Of a DNA stretch of 64,000 nucleotides, positions 39,181 to 47,774 are shown piece after piece. This DNA comes from Streptococcus marmotae. Its GTDB lineage: Bacteria > Bacillota > Bacilli > Lactobacillales > Streptococcaceae. Both the position numbers and the translations under genes were made by a program. The stretch spans positions 2,245,283 to 2,309,282 of the forward strand of contig NZ_CP015196.1 in NCBI RefSeq assembly GCF_001623565.1. The letters run 5' to 3'. The stretch's first letter is position 1, and each line of letters begins with the position of its first letter. Below the pieces are notes generated by a model, which was not told where the DNA came from, did not search any database, and worked only from the letters and a program-made list of their open reading frames with translations.

Positions 39181-40595
39181 GGCTCTTTGTCAACTGTAGT
39201 GGGTAGATGAAAAGCTAACACCTAGAGAGGACCAAATTGGTCTTCTCTCGTTTTATGTTTAAAGCAATGAAAATCCGCTTTTTAAAGTTTTCAAAGTTTC
39301 GAAAGCCAAAGGCATTGCGTTTGATGACTTTGATGAGATTATTCGTCGCCTCAAGTTTGGCATTTGAGTAAGGCAATTCCATGGCGTTTAAAACCTTGTC
39401 CTTATCCTTTAGAAACGCCTTAAATACCGTCTGGAAAATAGGGTTAACAGTGGCTATTTCTTGTTCAATTAGGACAAAGAAATGATCTGAGTTCTTCTCT
39501 TGGAAATGGAATAAGAGAAGTTGATAGAGTTCATAATGTTGTCGTAACTCATCTGAGTAGGATAGGAGCTTGTCTAAGATTTCCTTATTGGTTAAGTGCA
39601 TGCGAAAAGTAGGGCGATAAAACCGTTTATCACTGAGTTTACGGCTATCTTGTTGTACCAGTTTCCAGTAGCGTTTGAGCGTCTTGTATTCATGCGATTT
39701 GCGGTCAAAAGCATTCATGATTTGGGTACGGACACGGTTCATAGCACGGCTGAGATGTTGCACAACGTGGAAGCGATCAAGCACTATTTTGGCATTCGGA
39801 AAAAGCTTCTTAGCGAGGGCGTAATAGGGGCTGAACATGTCCATAGTGATGATTTTAACGCGATTTCTGACCTGTCTAGGGTATCTCAGAAAGTGATTTC
39901 GGATGACCGCCTGCGTTCTTCCATCAAGGATAGCGATGATGTTATTTGTGTCAAAATCTTGAGCGATAAAGCTCATTTTCCCTTTCTTAAAGGCATACTC
40001 ATCCCAGGACATGACTTCTGGAAGCTTAGCCCACTCCGTTTCAAATTTAAACTCATTGAGTTTTCGAATAACTGTAGATGTTGAAATGGAAAGTCTGTGT
40101 GCGATATGTGTCATTGCTTGCTTTTCGATGAGTAATTGTGCGATTTTCTGGTTGACAGCGACAGAGATTTGATGGTTCTTCTTAACAATAGGAGTTTCAG
40201 CGACCGCTATTTTCCCACATTCCTTGCACTTGAAACGACGCTTTCGAAGGCGGATAAGTAGCGGGTAACCAGCAGTTTCTAAGTAGGGGATTTTAGAGGC
40301 TTTCTGGAAGTCGTACTTAGCCATTTGTCCTTTGCAGGAAGGGCATTTAGGTGCTGTGTAATCCAAGTGACCGTGGAGTTCTAAGTGTGTTCCCATGTCG
40401 CATTCATTAGTGATCGTGATATTTTTGTCTTTCATTTTGAGAAAATTTGTGATAAGATTTAGTTGTTCCATATGAGTCTTTCTAAATGATGGTTTTGTCG
40501 CTTTTCATTATAGGTCATATGGGACTTTTTTTCTACACTGAAAAAGGCTCCATAATTTCCACAGTGGATTTACCCACTACAGATATTATAGAGCC
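39181..40595 (-). mobile_element. ISL3-family element, copy 2 (intact)
   Basis: 1415 bases bounded by GGCTCTTTGTCAACTG and ...TATTATAGAGCC. It lies immediately after the T-tract of a terminator. The flanks (GCTTTTTT on the left, CTTTTTTT on the right) are nearly but not exactly the same 8-base duplication. It is the only copy here with a full transposase. Confidence 0.92.
39215..40471 (-). CDS. ISL3-family transposase (complete)
   Basis: A 418-residue transposase. The N-terminus has paired cysteines (CPSCKGQ, FKCKECGK) for zinc binding, then the helix-turn-helix (ITIIxKQAMTHIAHRLSISTSTVIRKLNEF region), and the DDE catalytic core: AILDGRTQ (first Asp), ITMDMFSPY and IVLDRFHVVQHLSRAMN, and the final Glu near NAKLEATNNLIKVIKRNAFGFRNFENFKKR. 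It could mobilise all the damaged copies in the window in trans. Confidence 0.92.
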   Translation of the reverse strand: MEQLNLITNFLKMKDKNITITNECDMGTHLELHGHLDYTAPKCPSCKGQMAKYDFQKASKIPYLETAGYPLLIRLRKRRFKCKECGKIAVAETPIVKKNHQISVAVNQKIAQLLIEKQAMTHIAHRLSISTSTVIRKLNEFKFETEWAKLPEVMSWDEYAFKKGKMSFIAQDFDTNNIIAILDGRTQAVIRNHFLRYPRQVRNRVKIITMDMFSPYYALAKKLFPNAKIVLDRFHVVQHLSRAMNRVRTQIMNAFDRKSHEYKTLKRYWKLVQQDSRKLSDKRFYRPTFRMHLTNKEILDKLLSYSDELRQHYELYQLLLFHFQEKNSDHFFVLIEQEIATVNPIFQTVFKAFLKDKDKVLNAMELPYSNAKLEATNNLIKVIKRNAFGFRNFENFKKRIFIALNIKREKTNLVLSRC

Positions 40596-40626
40596 CTTTT
40601 TTTTATGTGTTTCAAGTGATGGGCTT

Positions 40627-40842
40627 ATACTCTATAAAAATCAAAATCTGACTAGTCTCCACAATTGAGAATTGTGGGAGGTGAGAAATAGAGCGAGCAT
40701 AGCTCGTTTCCCCTGAACCACTAGTTCGGACTAATGTTAGCTGAGGATTATGTCATAATCCTTATTTCCAACCTTCAACAGTCCGCTGGACTGTTGAAGC
40801 AAGGTGAGTTAACGACGTCAGACTTTGATTTTTGACGAGTAT
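40627..40842. repeat. MITE-like intergenic element
   Basis: About 216 bases with imperfect inverted ends, ATACTCTATAAAAATCAAA-ATCTGAC and GTCAG-ACTTTGATTTTTGACGAGTAT, and two inner hairpins (CAATTGAGAATTG; CAACAGTCCGCTGGACTGTTG). It is non-coding. Its right end reaches the stop codon of the ABC ATPase gene, so it probably changed the end of that gene. Confidence 0.6.
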
Positions 40843-41642
40843 TAGAGCATTATTTCGTCATCTGTCAGTTTTTGACCGCTATTTTTGTGGAACAAATCCA
40901 TTAAATCTTGGACTGTCAGATTTGCTTTTTCTTCACCTTGGACATCAACCACAATGCGACCTTGGTGAAGCATGACAAGACGATTGCCATACTCGATAGC
41001 ATTTTCCATATTATGGGTAATCATCAAGGCTGTCAAGCGGTCTTTTTCAACAATTTTTTTGGTCAATTTCATAACCATCTCACTAGTCTTAGGATCAAGA
41101 GCCGCTGTATGCTCATCCAGCAGTAAGACTTTTGGTTTGACCAAGGAAGCCATAAGCAAGGTCAGAGCTTGGCGCTGACCGCCTGATAAAAATTGGGTAT
41201 CGACCTTCATTCGATTTTCAAGTCCTAAGTCCAATTCTTTCAATGCTTCTTTAAAAATCTTGCGCTCACTATCTTTTACTCCCCAGCTCAAACCACGAGA
41301 AAGACCACGGCGATAAGCAACTGCCATATTTTCTTCAATGGTCAAGCGAGAAGCGGTTCCCATTTTCGGATCTTGGAAGACACGACTGATGTCACGCGCA
41401 CGTTTCGCAGCTGGAATATGCTTGATTGACTTTCCGTCTAATAAAATGTCGCCTGAATCAACGGTCAAAGCACCTGCAAGACTGTTCATCAAGGTTGACT
41501 TTCCTGCACCGTTTCCACCAATAATGGAAATGAAATCTCCCTCCTTCACGTCCAAATTCATCCCACGTAGCACATGATTCTCATTAATTGTCCCTGCTTC
41601 GAAGGTCTTATGAATATCTTGAATGGATAAAATCGTTTTCAT
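40842..41642 (-). CDS. TrpZ-type ABC transporter ATPase
   Basis: A 266-residue ATPase: Walker A IGGNGAGKSTLMN (about 42-54), signature FLSGGQRQALTLLMA, Walker B VLLLDEHTAALD, H-loop MITHNMENA. This subtype (long helical insert KDSERKIFKEALKELDLGLENR, DEHTAALDPK) goes with the LivH-like permease and the DUF534/TrpX-type binding protein next to it. The family is predicted to import tryptophan or tyrosine. The last residues lie against a MITE-like repeat. Confidence 0.88.
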   Translation of the reverse strand: MKTILSIQDIHKTFEAGTINENHVLRGMNLDVKEGDFISIIGGNGAGKSTLMNSLAGALTVDSGDILLDGKSIKHIPAAKRARDISRVFQDPKMGTASRLTIEENMAVAYRRGLSRGLSWGVKDSERKIFKEALKELDLGLENRMKVDTQFLSGGQRQALTLLMASLVKPKVLLLDEHTAALDPKTSEMVMKLTKKIVEKDRLTALMITHNMENAIEYGNRLVMLHQGRIVVDVQGEEKANLTVQDLMDLFHKNSGQKLTDDEIML

Positions 41643-41653
41643 GTTTTTTCCTC

Positions 41654-42550
41654 CTAAGCTGATTTTTCAGATAGATTTGGCTTACGAATCTGTAATTTTT
41701 TCTGCAATTCTGGTACAAAAAGGACAAAGGCAAGAAGCGTTGCCGAGAACAATTTGACCAAGTCAGCATCCATACCAGGAATTTCAAGAATCGCCAAGAT
41801 AATCAACCGATAGATAACCGATCCAAGTACCACAGAGGCCAACCGCCAACCAATACGCAAATTGCGTAAAATTACTTCTGCAATAATCACGGAGGCAAGA
41901 CCGATTACAATCGTTCCAGTACCCGAATTCAAGTCTGCATAGCCATTGTTTTGTGTCAAGAGAGCGCCACAAAGTGCAATCAGCCCATTTGATAGCATGT
42001 AGCCATAAATCTTCATCTTATCAACGTTAATCCCATTGGCTTCACTCATTGGAATATTATCCCCTGTTGAACGAAGAGCAAGACCAACTTGGGTATTTAA
42101 GAGTAAGGTCAATAAGGCAATCACAACCAGAACGAAAATCGCACCGATAATGAGAACGGCATAGGTTTTCGTTAAGCCCATTTTCTGTAACTGAGTAACC
42201 AAGGTCTGTTGGCGCAACAAGGCGACATTGGCCTTGCCAAGAATTTTCAAGTTAATCGAATACAAACCTGTCAGCGTGACAATCCCTGTTAAAAGAGCAG
42301 GAATTTTCAGCTTAGTATGCAATAAGCCTGAAATAAGCCCTGCCAGCATCCCGCCAATAAAAGCAAGGAAGGTAGCCAGTAAAGGATTGACACCATTGAC
42401 AATTCCTGTTGCACAGACTGCCGCTCCCAAAGGATAGGCCCCTTCAGCTGTCAAATCAGCAATATCTAAAATACGAAATGTTAAATAAACTCCAATCGCC
42501 ATAATTGACCACAATAGGCCCTGCGATACACTTGATAATATCAAATCCAC
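41654..42550 (-). CDS. TrpY-type ABC transporter permease
   Basis: A 298-residue, eight-segment membrane protein of the branched-chain amino-acid permease superfamily. Characteristic stretches are LTFRILDIADLTAEGAYPLGAA near the N-terminus and ALRSTGDNIPMSEANGINVDKMKIYGYMLSNGLIALCGALL. It lies 11 bases before the ATPase gene and 58 bases after the second binding-protein gene, in one operon. Confidence 0.88.
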   Translation of the reverse strand: MDLILSSVSQGLLWSIMAIGVYLTFRILDIADLTAEGAYPLGAAVCATGIVNGVNPLLATFLAFIGGMLAGLISGLLHTKLKIPALLTGIVTLTGLYSINLKILGKANVALLRQQTLVTQLQKMGLTKTYAVLIIGAIFVLVVIALLTLLLNTQVGLALRSTGDNIPMSEANGINVDKMKIYGYMLSNGLIALCGALLTQNNGYADLNSGTGTIVIGLASVIIAEVILRNLRIGWRLASVVLGSVIYRLIILAILEIPGMDADLVKLFSATLLAFVLFVPELQKKLQIRKPNLSEKSA

Positions 42551-42608
42551 AATGTTCTCCTTTATTTAGGAAGTCAAAAAACCAACTCCGCTTCCCTCTT
42601 CGTCCCTT

Positions 42609-43577
42609 TTATTTTGATAGCGAAAGTCCTGCTACATCAATGCCCAATTTTTTAGCCATTTCCTCATTGACGTGTAGGCTAACCGTTTCAGGATACTCTA
42701 CAGCTGTCTTGGCAGGATCTGCTCCCTCGATAATCTTTATTGCCATTTTAGCAGTCTGACGACCCAAGGCTTCATAGTTTGTTCCATAGGTAAGTAAACC
42801 ACCTTCATCGACCATGTCAGTCGAGCCACCGATAACTGGAACCTTATACTGAAGGGATAATTCTCCAATCATGGTCATGGTTGACGCAACGGTATTGTCT
42901 GTTGGAATAAAGACTGCATCGACCGCCTTCATCAGGCTTGTCGCTGCATCTTGGACTTCATTGGTATTTGAAATACCTTTAACCACTACCTTATAGCCAG
43001 CTTTTTCAAGCAAGGGCTTGGCTGCTTCTACCTGAACTTCTGAATTACGTTCGCTCGTTGTATATAAGATACCAACCGTTTTTGCATGGGGAACAGCCTT
43101 TCCAAGCAAATCAATCTGCTGATCAATCGGTGCTTGGTCGCTCGTTCCTGTCAGCATGCCTCCTGGCTCCTCCATTGAACTGACCAAATCAGCTGATAAG
43201 GGATCCGTTACAGCAGTAAACAGAACAGGCGTATCCATTGAAGCCGTTGCTAAACTCTGAGCAGCTGGCGTTGCAATAGCTAAAATCAGATCATTATCGC
43301 CAACTAGTTGCTCAGAAATCGTTTGGAGGTTGGCTTGATCCCCTTGAGCATTTTGGTAATCAAGGGTGATTTTTTCTCCTTCTTTGTAGCCATTTTCTTC
43401 TAATTCCGCTATAAATCCTTTACGGGCAGCCGATAAAGAATCATGCTCCATGTATTGTAAAATACCGACTTTTACTGTATCTGTATTCTTACTGCCTGAA
43501 GTTGCACAGCCAGCTAAAGCTAGAGCGCTCAGGGCAACCACTGATAGGCTGCGTAAATATTTTCCTATTTTGTCCAT
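42609..43577 (-). CDS. TrpX-type substrate-binding lipoprotein (second copy)
   Basis: A 322-residue DUF534/ABC_sub_bind lipoprotein. Signal peptide and lipobox ALALAGC place Cys at about 23. The body shows VGILQYMEHDSLSAARKGFIAELEENGY, ITLDYQNAQGDQANLQTISEQLV, ATPAAQSLATA, FTAVTDPLSADLV, GILYTTSERNSEVQVEAAK and VFIPTDNTVASTMTMIGEL, all typical. It is about 50% identical to the first copy 18 bases upstream, so the transporter has two binding proteins that may differ in ligand (for example Tyr versus Trp or Phe). Confidence 0.9.
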   Translation of the reverse strand: MDKIGKYLRSLSVVALSALALAGCATSGSKNTDTVKVGILQYMEHDSLSAARKGFIAELEENGYKEGEKITLDYQNAQGDQANLQTISEQLVGDNDLILAIATPAAQSLATASMDTPVLFTAVTDPLSADLVSSMEEPGGMLTGTSDQAPIDQQIDLLGKAVPHAKTVGILYTTSERNSEVQVEAAKPLLEKAGYKVVVKGISNTNEVQDAATSLMKAVDAVFIPTDNTVASTMTMIGELSLQYKVPVIGGSTDMVDEGGLLTYGTNYEALGRQTAKMAIKIIEGADPAKTAVEYPETVSLHVNEEMAKKLGIDVAGLSLSK

Positions 43578-43594
43578 AGACTATCTCTCCACTA

Positions 43595-44566
43595 CTACTT
43601 TCCTAATTCCTTAATCGTTTCTGGGTCAATTCCTACTGCTTTAGCCATTTCTTCATTAACAGCGACAGCAGCAGTTTCAGGTGTTTTGACCGCTAGATCA
43701 GCAGCCTTTTCCCCTTTTAAGATCTGTACAGCTAATTCACCAGCCTGTACACCAATGGCATGGTAGTCAACACCGTATGTAAAGAGGGTTGCTTCTAGCA
43801 CAGCCTCGTCACTTCCCATAGCAGGTACTTTGGCTTTTAACAAGATATCTCCAATAGTAGAAGCCGTTGAAGCTACCGTGTTATCTGTCGGCAAGTAAAT
43901 GGCTTCAACCTGACCAGCTAGTGATGTCACAGCCTGTTGCACATCATTAGTCGATGTCACTGTCTTAATCACTACTTTTTTGCCTTTTTCTTCTAATAAT
44001 TTTTTCGCTTCTTTGGCTTGAACTTCTGAATTCACTTCACTTGAGTTATGGAAGATTCCAAAGGTCTTAGCATTTGGCACAACCTTGAGCAACATTTCAA
44101 TTTGTCCAGCGACATCTGTCGCATCAATCGAGCCTGTCATGCTGCCTCCCGGAGCTTTTAGGGAATCAACCAAACCAGCTTCTACCGGATCAGTTACCGC
44201 TGTAAAGACTGATGGTGTCTCACTATCGGCACTCAAGAGGGCTTGAGCTGCTGGGGTTGCAATCGCAAAGTTGACATCGTTTTTCCCTGCTAGTTGCTCC
44301 ACCATTGTTTGTAGGTTAGCTTGATCTCCTTGGGCATTTTGGTAATCAACCGTCAGATTCTTTCCTTCTGCATAACCAGCCTTATCAAGTGCTTCCAGAA
44401 AACCTTTACGAGCAGACGAAAGAGCTTCATGTTCTGCGTATTGGATAACGCCTACTTTGACATTGTCGCCGTCTGACGATGCTGATTTTTCTCCTGTACT
44501 ACAAGCCGCAAGTGCTACTGTCGAAAGAAAAGCTACTGAACCAACTAAAAATCGTTTAAAACCCAT
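43595..44566 (-). CDS. TrpX-type substrate-binding lipoprotein (first copy)
   Basis: A 323-residue lipoprotein with lipobox VALAAC and the same motifs as its neighbour (VGVIQYAEHEALSSARKGF, YQNAQGDQANLQTMVEQL, IYLPTDNTVASTASTIGD). AGGAG precedes the start. It is the first gene of the ABC operon and follows a roughly 460-base leader that carries a Tyr/Phe-rich short ORF and an attenuator-like hairpin, so expression of the whole importer is probably tuned to aromatic amino acid supply. Confidence 0.9.
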   Translation of the reverse strand: MGFKRFLVGSVAFLSTVALAACSTGEKSASSDGDNVKVGVIQYAEHEALSSARKGFLEALDKAGYAEGKNLTVDYQNAQGDQANLQTMVEQLAGKNDVNFAIATPAAQALLSADSETPSVFTAVTDPVEAGLVDSLKAPGGSMTGSIDATDVAGQIEMLLKVVPNAKTFGIFHNSSEVNSEVQAKEAKKLLEEKGKKVVIKTVTSTNDVQQAVTSLAGQVEAIYLPTDNTVASTASTIGDILLKAKVPAMGSDEAVLEATLFTYGVDYHAIGVQAGELAVQILKGEKAADLAVKTPETAAVAVNEEMAKAVGIDPETIKELGK

Positions 44567-44750
44567 AATAAATCTCCTTTTATGAATAAATAGAATGCTG
44601 TTCTACCGATTAGAGATAGAACATTGTTACCCTAGAAGTGAGTGACTGTCCTCATGCTATTTCTAGCTTCACCACGCCCATCAGGCGTCCCTGATACAAT
44701 ATGACAAAGCTACATCCCTAGTGAAAATAGTGGCCTTGGATACAAAAACA

Positions 44751-44779
44751 GGACCGTCTCAGATACATCTAAACGGTCC
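44751..44779 (-). terminator. Attenuator-like terminator hairpin in the trpX leader
   Basis: GGACCGT and ACGGTCC arms with an inner TTAGAT/ATCTGA stem, followed on the minus strand by TGTTTTTG. It lies about 185 bases before the first binding-protein gene and 250 bases after the start of transcription. Its loop-side segment TAGATGTATCT is an exact 11-base complement of AGATACATCTA upstream (plus strand 44827-44837), which offers an alternative, anti-terminating fold. Confidence 0.65.
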
Positions 44780-44929
44780 CTCAATTCAACTGTAAAAACG
44801 AAAACAGACTGATTGGACGTGCCAGCTAGATGTATCTCATCTATGTAGGCATCGTCAAAACTACCACAGCCACATAGATACAAACGTAACGTTCCCGTGT
44901 TTGCATCCATGTTTCCATGTCTACAAACA

Positions 44930-45007
44930 CTATCTAAAATAGCTGTAGAAATATGTATGATTGCTTGCTGTTAACTGGCAATTCAGTACCATATCGTAGT
45001 TCTCCAT
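44930..45007 (-). CDS. Tyr/Phe-rich leader peptide of the aromatic importer operon (candidate)
   Basis: A 25-codon ORF starting MENYDMVLNCQ about 20 bases after the predicted transcription start and ending TYFYSYFR-stop: five of its last eight codons are Tyr or Phe. The ribosome-binding site is weak (GAGAAATGAGAA). A hairpin (TCTACA/TGTAGA with inner CTAT/ATAG, 44920-44949) overlaps the Tyr/Phe codons, so a ribosome stalled there would break it. This is the layout of classical amino-acid attenuators. No T-box sequence is visible. Evidence is sequence pattern only. Confidence 0.55.
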   Translation of the reverse strand: MENYDMVLNCQLTASNHTYFYSYFR

Positions 45008-45032
45008 TTCTCATTTCTCTTAGGCTATAAAA

Positions 45033-45061
45033 ATAATAAAATATTTTAATTCATTTGTCAA
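45033..45061 (-). promoter_or_regulatory. Promoter of the aromatic importer operon
   Basis: TTGACA at 45056-45061 and TATTAT at 45033-45038 with a 17-base spacer on the minus strand. Transcription should start near 45026, giving an unusually long leader of about 460 bases. Confidence 0.8.
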
Positions 45062-45148
45062 GAATTTTTATACATAAATTGTCAGATTTTTTCAACTTTT
45101 TTGAACAATGTGACGATTTCAGTCAAAAAGCAGACAAAACCGCTTTTC

Positions 45149-45490
45149 TTACACTAATTCATTCAAGGGTTTGAAAATAATTTTTTCCAAATCGGCAATG
45201 TAGACTGAGAGCTGCTGTTGCTTGGTAAAATAATCTGTCAGTAAGCTATTCCCCTGAATTTTCTGATTAAAGTCTTGTAATGTTTGCTGCAAATCACTTC
45301 TTGGCATTTGTCCAGACTGTAGTTGCTGTTGCACTTCTCGTTGGAAAGCGACATACTTTTCTAGGATGTCCTTAGCTTCCTTGTTTTCTTCAACAGCAGC
45401 CTTGCTTGCTTCTGCTGCCTTATATTCTGGAAGCTGGCGAATGCTGCGTTCCAATTCATTTGCAATATCATAGATATTTTGTGCCATCAT
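45149..45490 (-). CDS. YlbF/YmcA-family protein
   Basis: A 113-residue, wholly helical protein (MAQNIYDIANELERSIRQLPEYKAAEASKAAVEENKEAKDIL). YlbF/YmcA proteins form the Y-complex that assists RNase Y in mRNA processing in Bacillus. This paralogue regularly sits between tyrA and aroA in streptococci. It starts six bases after the tyrA stop. Two adjacent ATG codons could serve as start. Confidence 0.85.
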   Translation of the reverse strand: MMAQNIYDIANELERSIRQLPEYKAAEASKAAVEENKEAKDILEKYVAFQREVQQQLQSGQMPRSDLQQTLQDFNQKIQGNSLLTDYFTKQQQLSVYIADLEKIIFKPLNELV

Positions 45491-45496
45491 TGTCTC

Positions 45497-46600
45497 CTAA
45501 TCTACGAACACTTGATAGCTGGTCTGCTCATGGATAATCTGCTCAGCCCGCTCCAAATCCTCTTTATTTTTAAATGTAATTTGTAAAATACCATGAATAT
45601 CCGCCCGATTATCCTCGTTAATCCGGATATTCACAACCGAAATACCACGTAATTTTTCTAAGACCGTCAAAATGGCATCTTCTTGGTCAGGAATATTGAT
45701 AAAGAGATCATAGAAACTATCCACTCCAGCCCGCTTATGGATTTCCATTTCCTTCCGAATCCGCCGCCCCTGGTCAAAAAAGTGCCAGATAGCCTCTTCA
45801 TCCCCCGTTGCAATCATCTCTTCAACTGTCTTTAGGCGTTTGCCAAACTCTGCTAAACGCTCGATGATACTTTCTTTATTGGTCAAGAGAATACTCGTCC
45901 ACATACCTGGTTCGCTCTCTGCAATCCGCGTCATATCTCGAAAACCACCCGCTGCAAACTGTTGGGTAAAGGGATGCTCCTCTTGATAATCCCCTGCTTG
46001 GTGCATCAAACTTGAAGCCAACACATGGGGGAAATGTGAAATTTGACTGGTCACACGGTCATGCTCTGCCGCATCGATTTCGACAAAGCGGGCATGCAAA
46101 CCTGAGAGAATATCCTTCAAGCGTGGAATCGCATCTGCCTGTGTCAAAGCGCTCGGGGTCAAGATGTAGTAGGCATTTTCAAACAAGTTCACATCAGCTG
46201 CTATCGCTCCTGACTTATGACTTCCTGCCATGGGATGTCCCCCAATAAAATTAACCTGCCGGTCTGATAGATAGGTTTCCGCAGCCGCTACAATCGCTTC
46301 TTTCGTCGAACCTGCATCGGTTACCAAAACCGTTTCTTTTAGGGGCAGTTGGGCCAATTCCTTGATAAACTGAATGGTCTGTTGAATCGGAACGCAGAGG
46401 AAAATCACATCCGCCTCGCTAGCAAACTGACCAAAATCATCACTCGCCTCATCCACAATTCCCTGTTCTAAAGCAATCGTTCGTGACTGTTCACCACGGT
46501 TATAGCCCACAATTCGAGCATCAGGATGATCTCTACGAATGCCCAAGGCGAGCGAACTACCAATCAAGCCCAAACCTACAATATAAATCGTTTTTGTCAT
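45497..46600 (-). CDS. tyrA: Prephenate dehydrogenase
   Basis: A 367-residue NAD enzyme making 4-hydroxyphenylpyruvate for Tyr synthesis. NAD motif IVGLGLIGSSLALGI (residues 5-19), VTDAGSTKEAIV, catalytic His in FIGGHPMAGSHKSG, and HDRVTSQISHFPHVLASSL. Residues 295-365 form an ACT domain (GISVVNIRINEDNRADIHGILQITF), probably for Tyr feedback. It follows aroC by seven bases. Confidence 0.94.
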   Translation of the reverse strand: MTKTIYIVGLGLIGSSLALGIRRDHPDARIVGYNRGEQSRTIALEQGIVDEASDDFGQFASEADVIFLCVPIQQTIQFIKELAQLPLKETVLVTDAGSTKEAIVAAAETYLSDRQVNFIGGHPMAGSHKSGAIAADVNLFENAYYILTPSALTQADAIPRLKDILSGLHARFVEIDAAEHDRVTSQISHFPHVLASSLMHQAGDYQEEHPFTQQFAAGGFRDMTRIAESEPGMWTSILLTNKESIIERLAEFGKRLKTVEEMIATGDEEAIWHFFDQGRRIRKEMEIHKRAGVDSFYDLFINIPDQEDAILTVLEKLRGISVVNIRINEDNRADIHGILQITFKNKEDLERAEQIIHEQTSYQVFVD

Positions 46601-46607
46601 TGCTTTC

Positions 46608-47774
46608 TTAAAATTCTTTCACAAAGGTTCGGTGTTGCTCCACCGCTTCTTTCAATTCGTCCATATTATCAGATGAAAATTTCTCAAGGATTTCTGTTGC
46701 TAAAACAGTTGCCACAACTGCTTCCATCACCACACCTGCTGCCGGTAAAGCCGTTGGATCAGAGCGTTCGACTGTTGCCTTGTAGGGTTCATGCGTATCA
46801 ATGTCAACTGACATCAAGGGTTTATATAGGGTTGGAATGGGTTTCATCACACCACGCACCACAATCGGTTGGCCGTTAGTCATTCCACCTTCAAAACCAC
46901 CTAGGTTATTACTCGAGCGTGTATAGCCTGTCGCTTTAGACCAAGTAATCTCATCCATGACCTGACTGCCTTGCAGATAACCCGCTTGAAAACCAAGACC
47001 GAATTCGACTCCCTTAAAAGCATTGATGGAGACAACAGCTTGGGCAATTTTGGCATCCAACTTGCGATCCCATTGAACATAGGAACCAAGGCCTACTGGA
47101 ACACCACCCACAATCGTCTCAACAATTCCTCCAATGGTATCGCCATCACGCTTGACCTGGTCAATGTACTGCTTGATTTCTTCTTCCCGTTCTGGATTGA
47201 CAATTGAAACCTCTGATTGGCTGGCACGTGTCCGAATTTCTTCGACTGTCAGTCCTTCAGGGACATCAATCTCTTTTCCACCAAAGACAACGACATGGTT
47301 AGCAATATCGATAGCCAACTCTGCAAGCAAGCGTTTCGCCACCGCACCAACTGCAACTCTCATCGTTGTCTCACGTGCGCTCGAGCGCTCCAAGGAATTT
47401 CGTAAATCATCAAAGCGATACTTAATCCCGCCGACCAAATCCGCATGACCTGGGCGTGGGTGCTTAATCCTGCGCTTGCTCTTCAAACGGTCCTCAATAT
47501 CTTCAACTGCCATAATGTCCAGCCACTTCTGGTGATCATTATTAATAACATGAAGCGTGATAGGCGCTCCTGTCGTCTTTCCATGCCGTACACCAGATGT
47601 AATCTCGACCTGATCTGTTTCAATCTGCATCCTAGCCCCACGGCCGTACCCACCTTGACGACGCTTCAAGTCTGCATTGATGTCTGCTGCTGTCAGAGAC
47701 AACCTTGCTGGTACACCCTCGATAATCGCGGTCAAACGTGGTCCATGCGACTCACCTGCTGTTAAATAACGCAT
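46608..47774 (-). CDS. aroC: Chorismate synthase
   Basis: A 388-residue FMN-dependent enzyme, the last step to chorismate. Signatures are [17 protein letters not shown] (residues 7-23), the [19 protein letters not shown] site, [45 protein letters not shown], and [17 protein letters not shown]. Start abuts the aroD stop, so aroD-aroC-tyrA-ylbF form one minus-strand operon. Confidence 0.96.
   Translation of the reverse strand: MRYLTAGESHGPRLTAIIEGVPARLSLTAADINADLKRRQGGYGRGARMQIETDQVEITSGVRHGKTTGAPITLHVINNDHQKWLDIMAVEDIEDRLKSKRRIKHPRPGHADLVGGIKYRFDDLRNSLERSSARETTMRVAVGAVAKRLLAELAIDIANHVVVFGGKEIDVPEGLTVEEIRTRASQSEVSIVNPEREEEIKQYIDQVKRDGDTIGGIVETIVGGVPVGLGSYVQWDRKLDAKIAQAVVSINAFKGVEFGLGFQAGYLQGSQVMDEITWSKATGYTRSSNNLGGFEGGMTNGQPIVVRGVMKPIPTLYKPLMSVDIDTHEPYKATVERSDPTALPAAGVVMEAVVATVLATEILEKFSSDNMDELKEAVEQHRTFVKEF

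Noticed and set aside
44710..44910. A 66-residue ORF inside the importer leader (MDANTGTLRLYLCGCGS...)
   Set aside because: No ribosome-binding site, spans the attenuator hairpin and lacks protein-like features; better explained as structured leader RNA.
44570..45026. T-box riboswitch in the importer leader
   Set aside because: I searched the minus strand for the GGGTGGNACC-type T-box sequence and found none; CTAGGGTAACAATG is only a loose resemblance.
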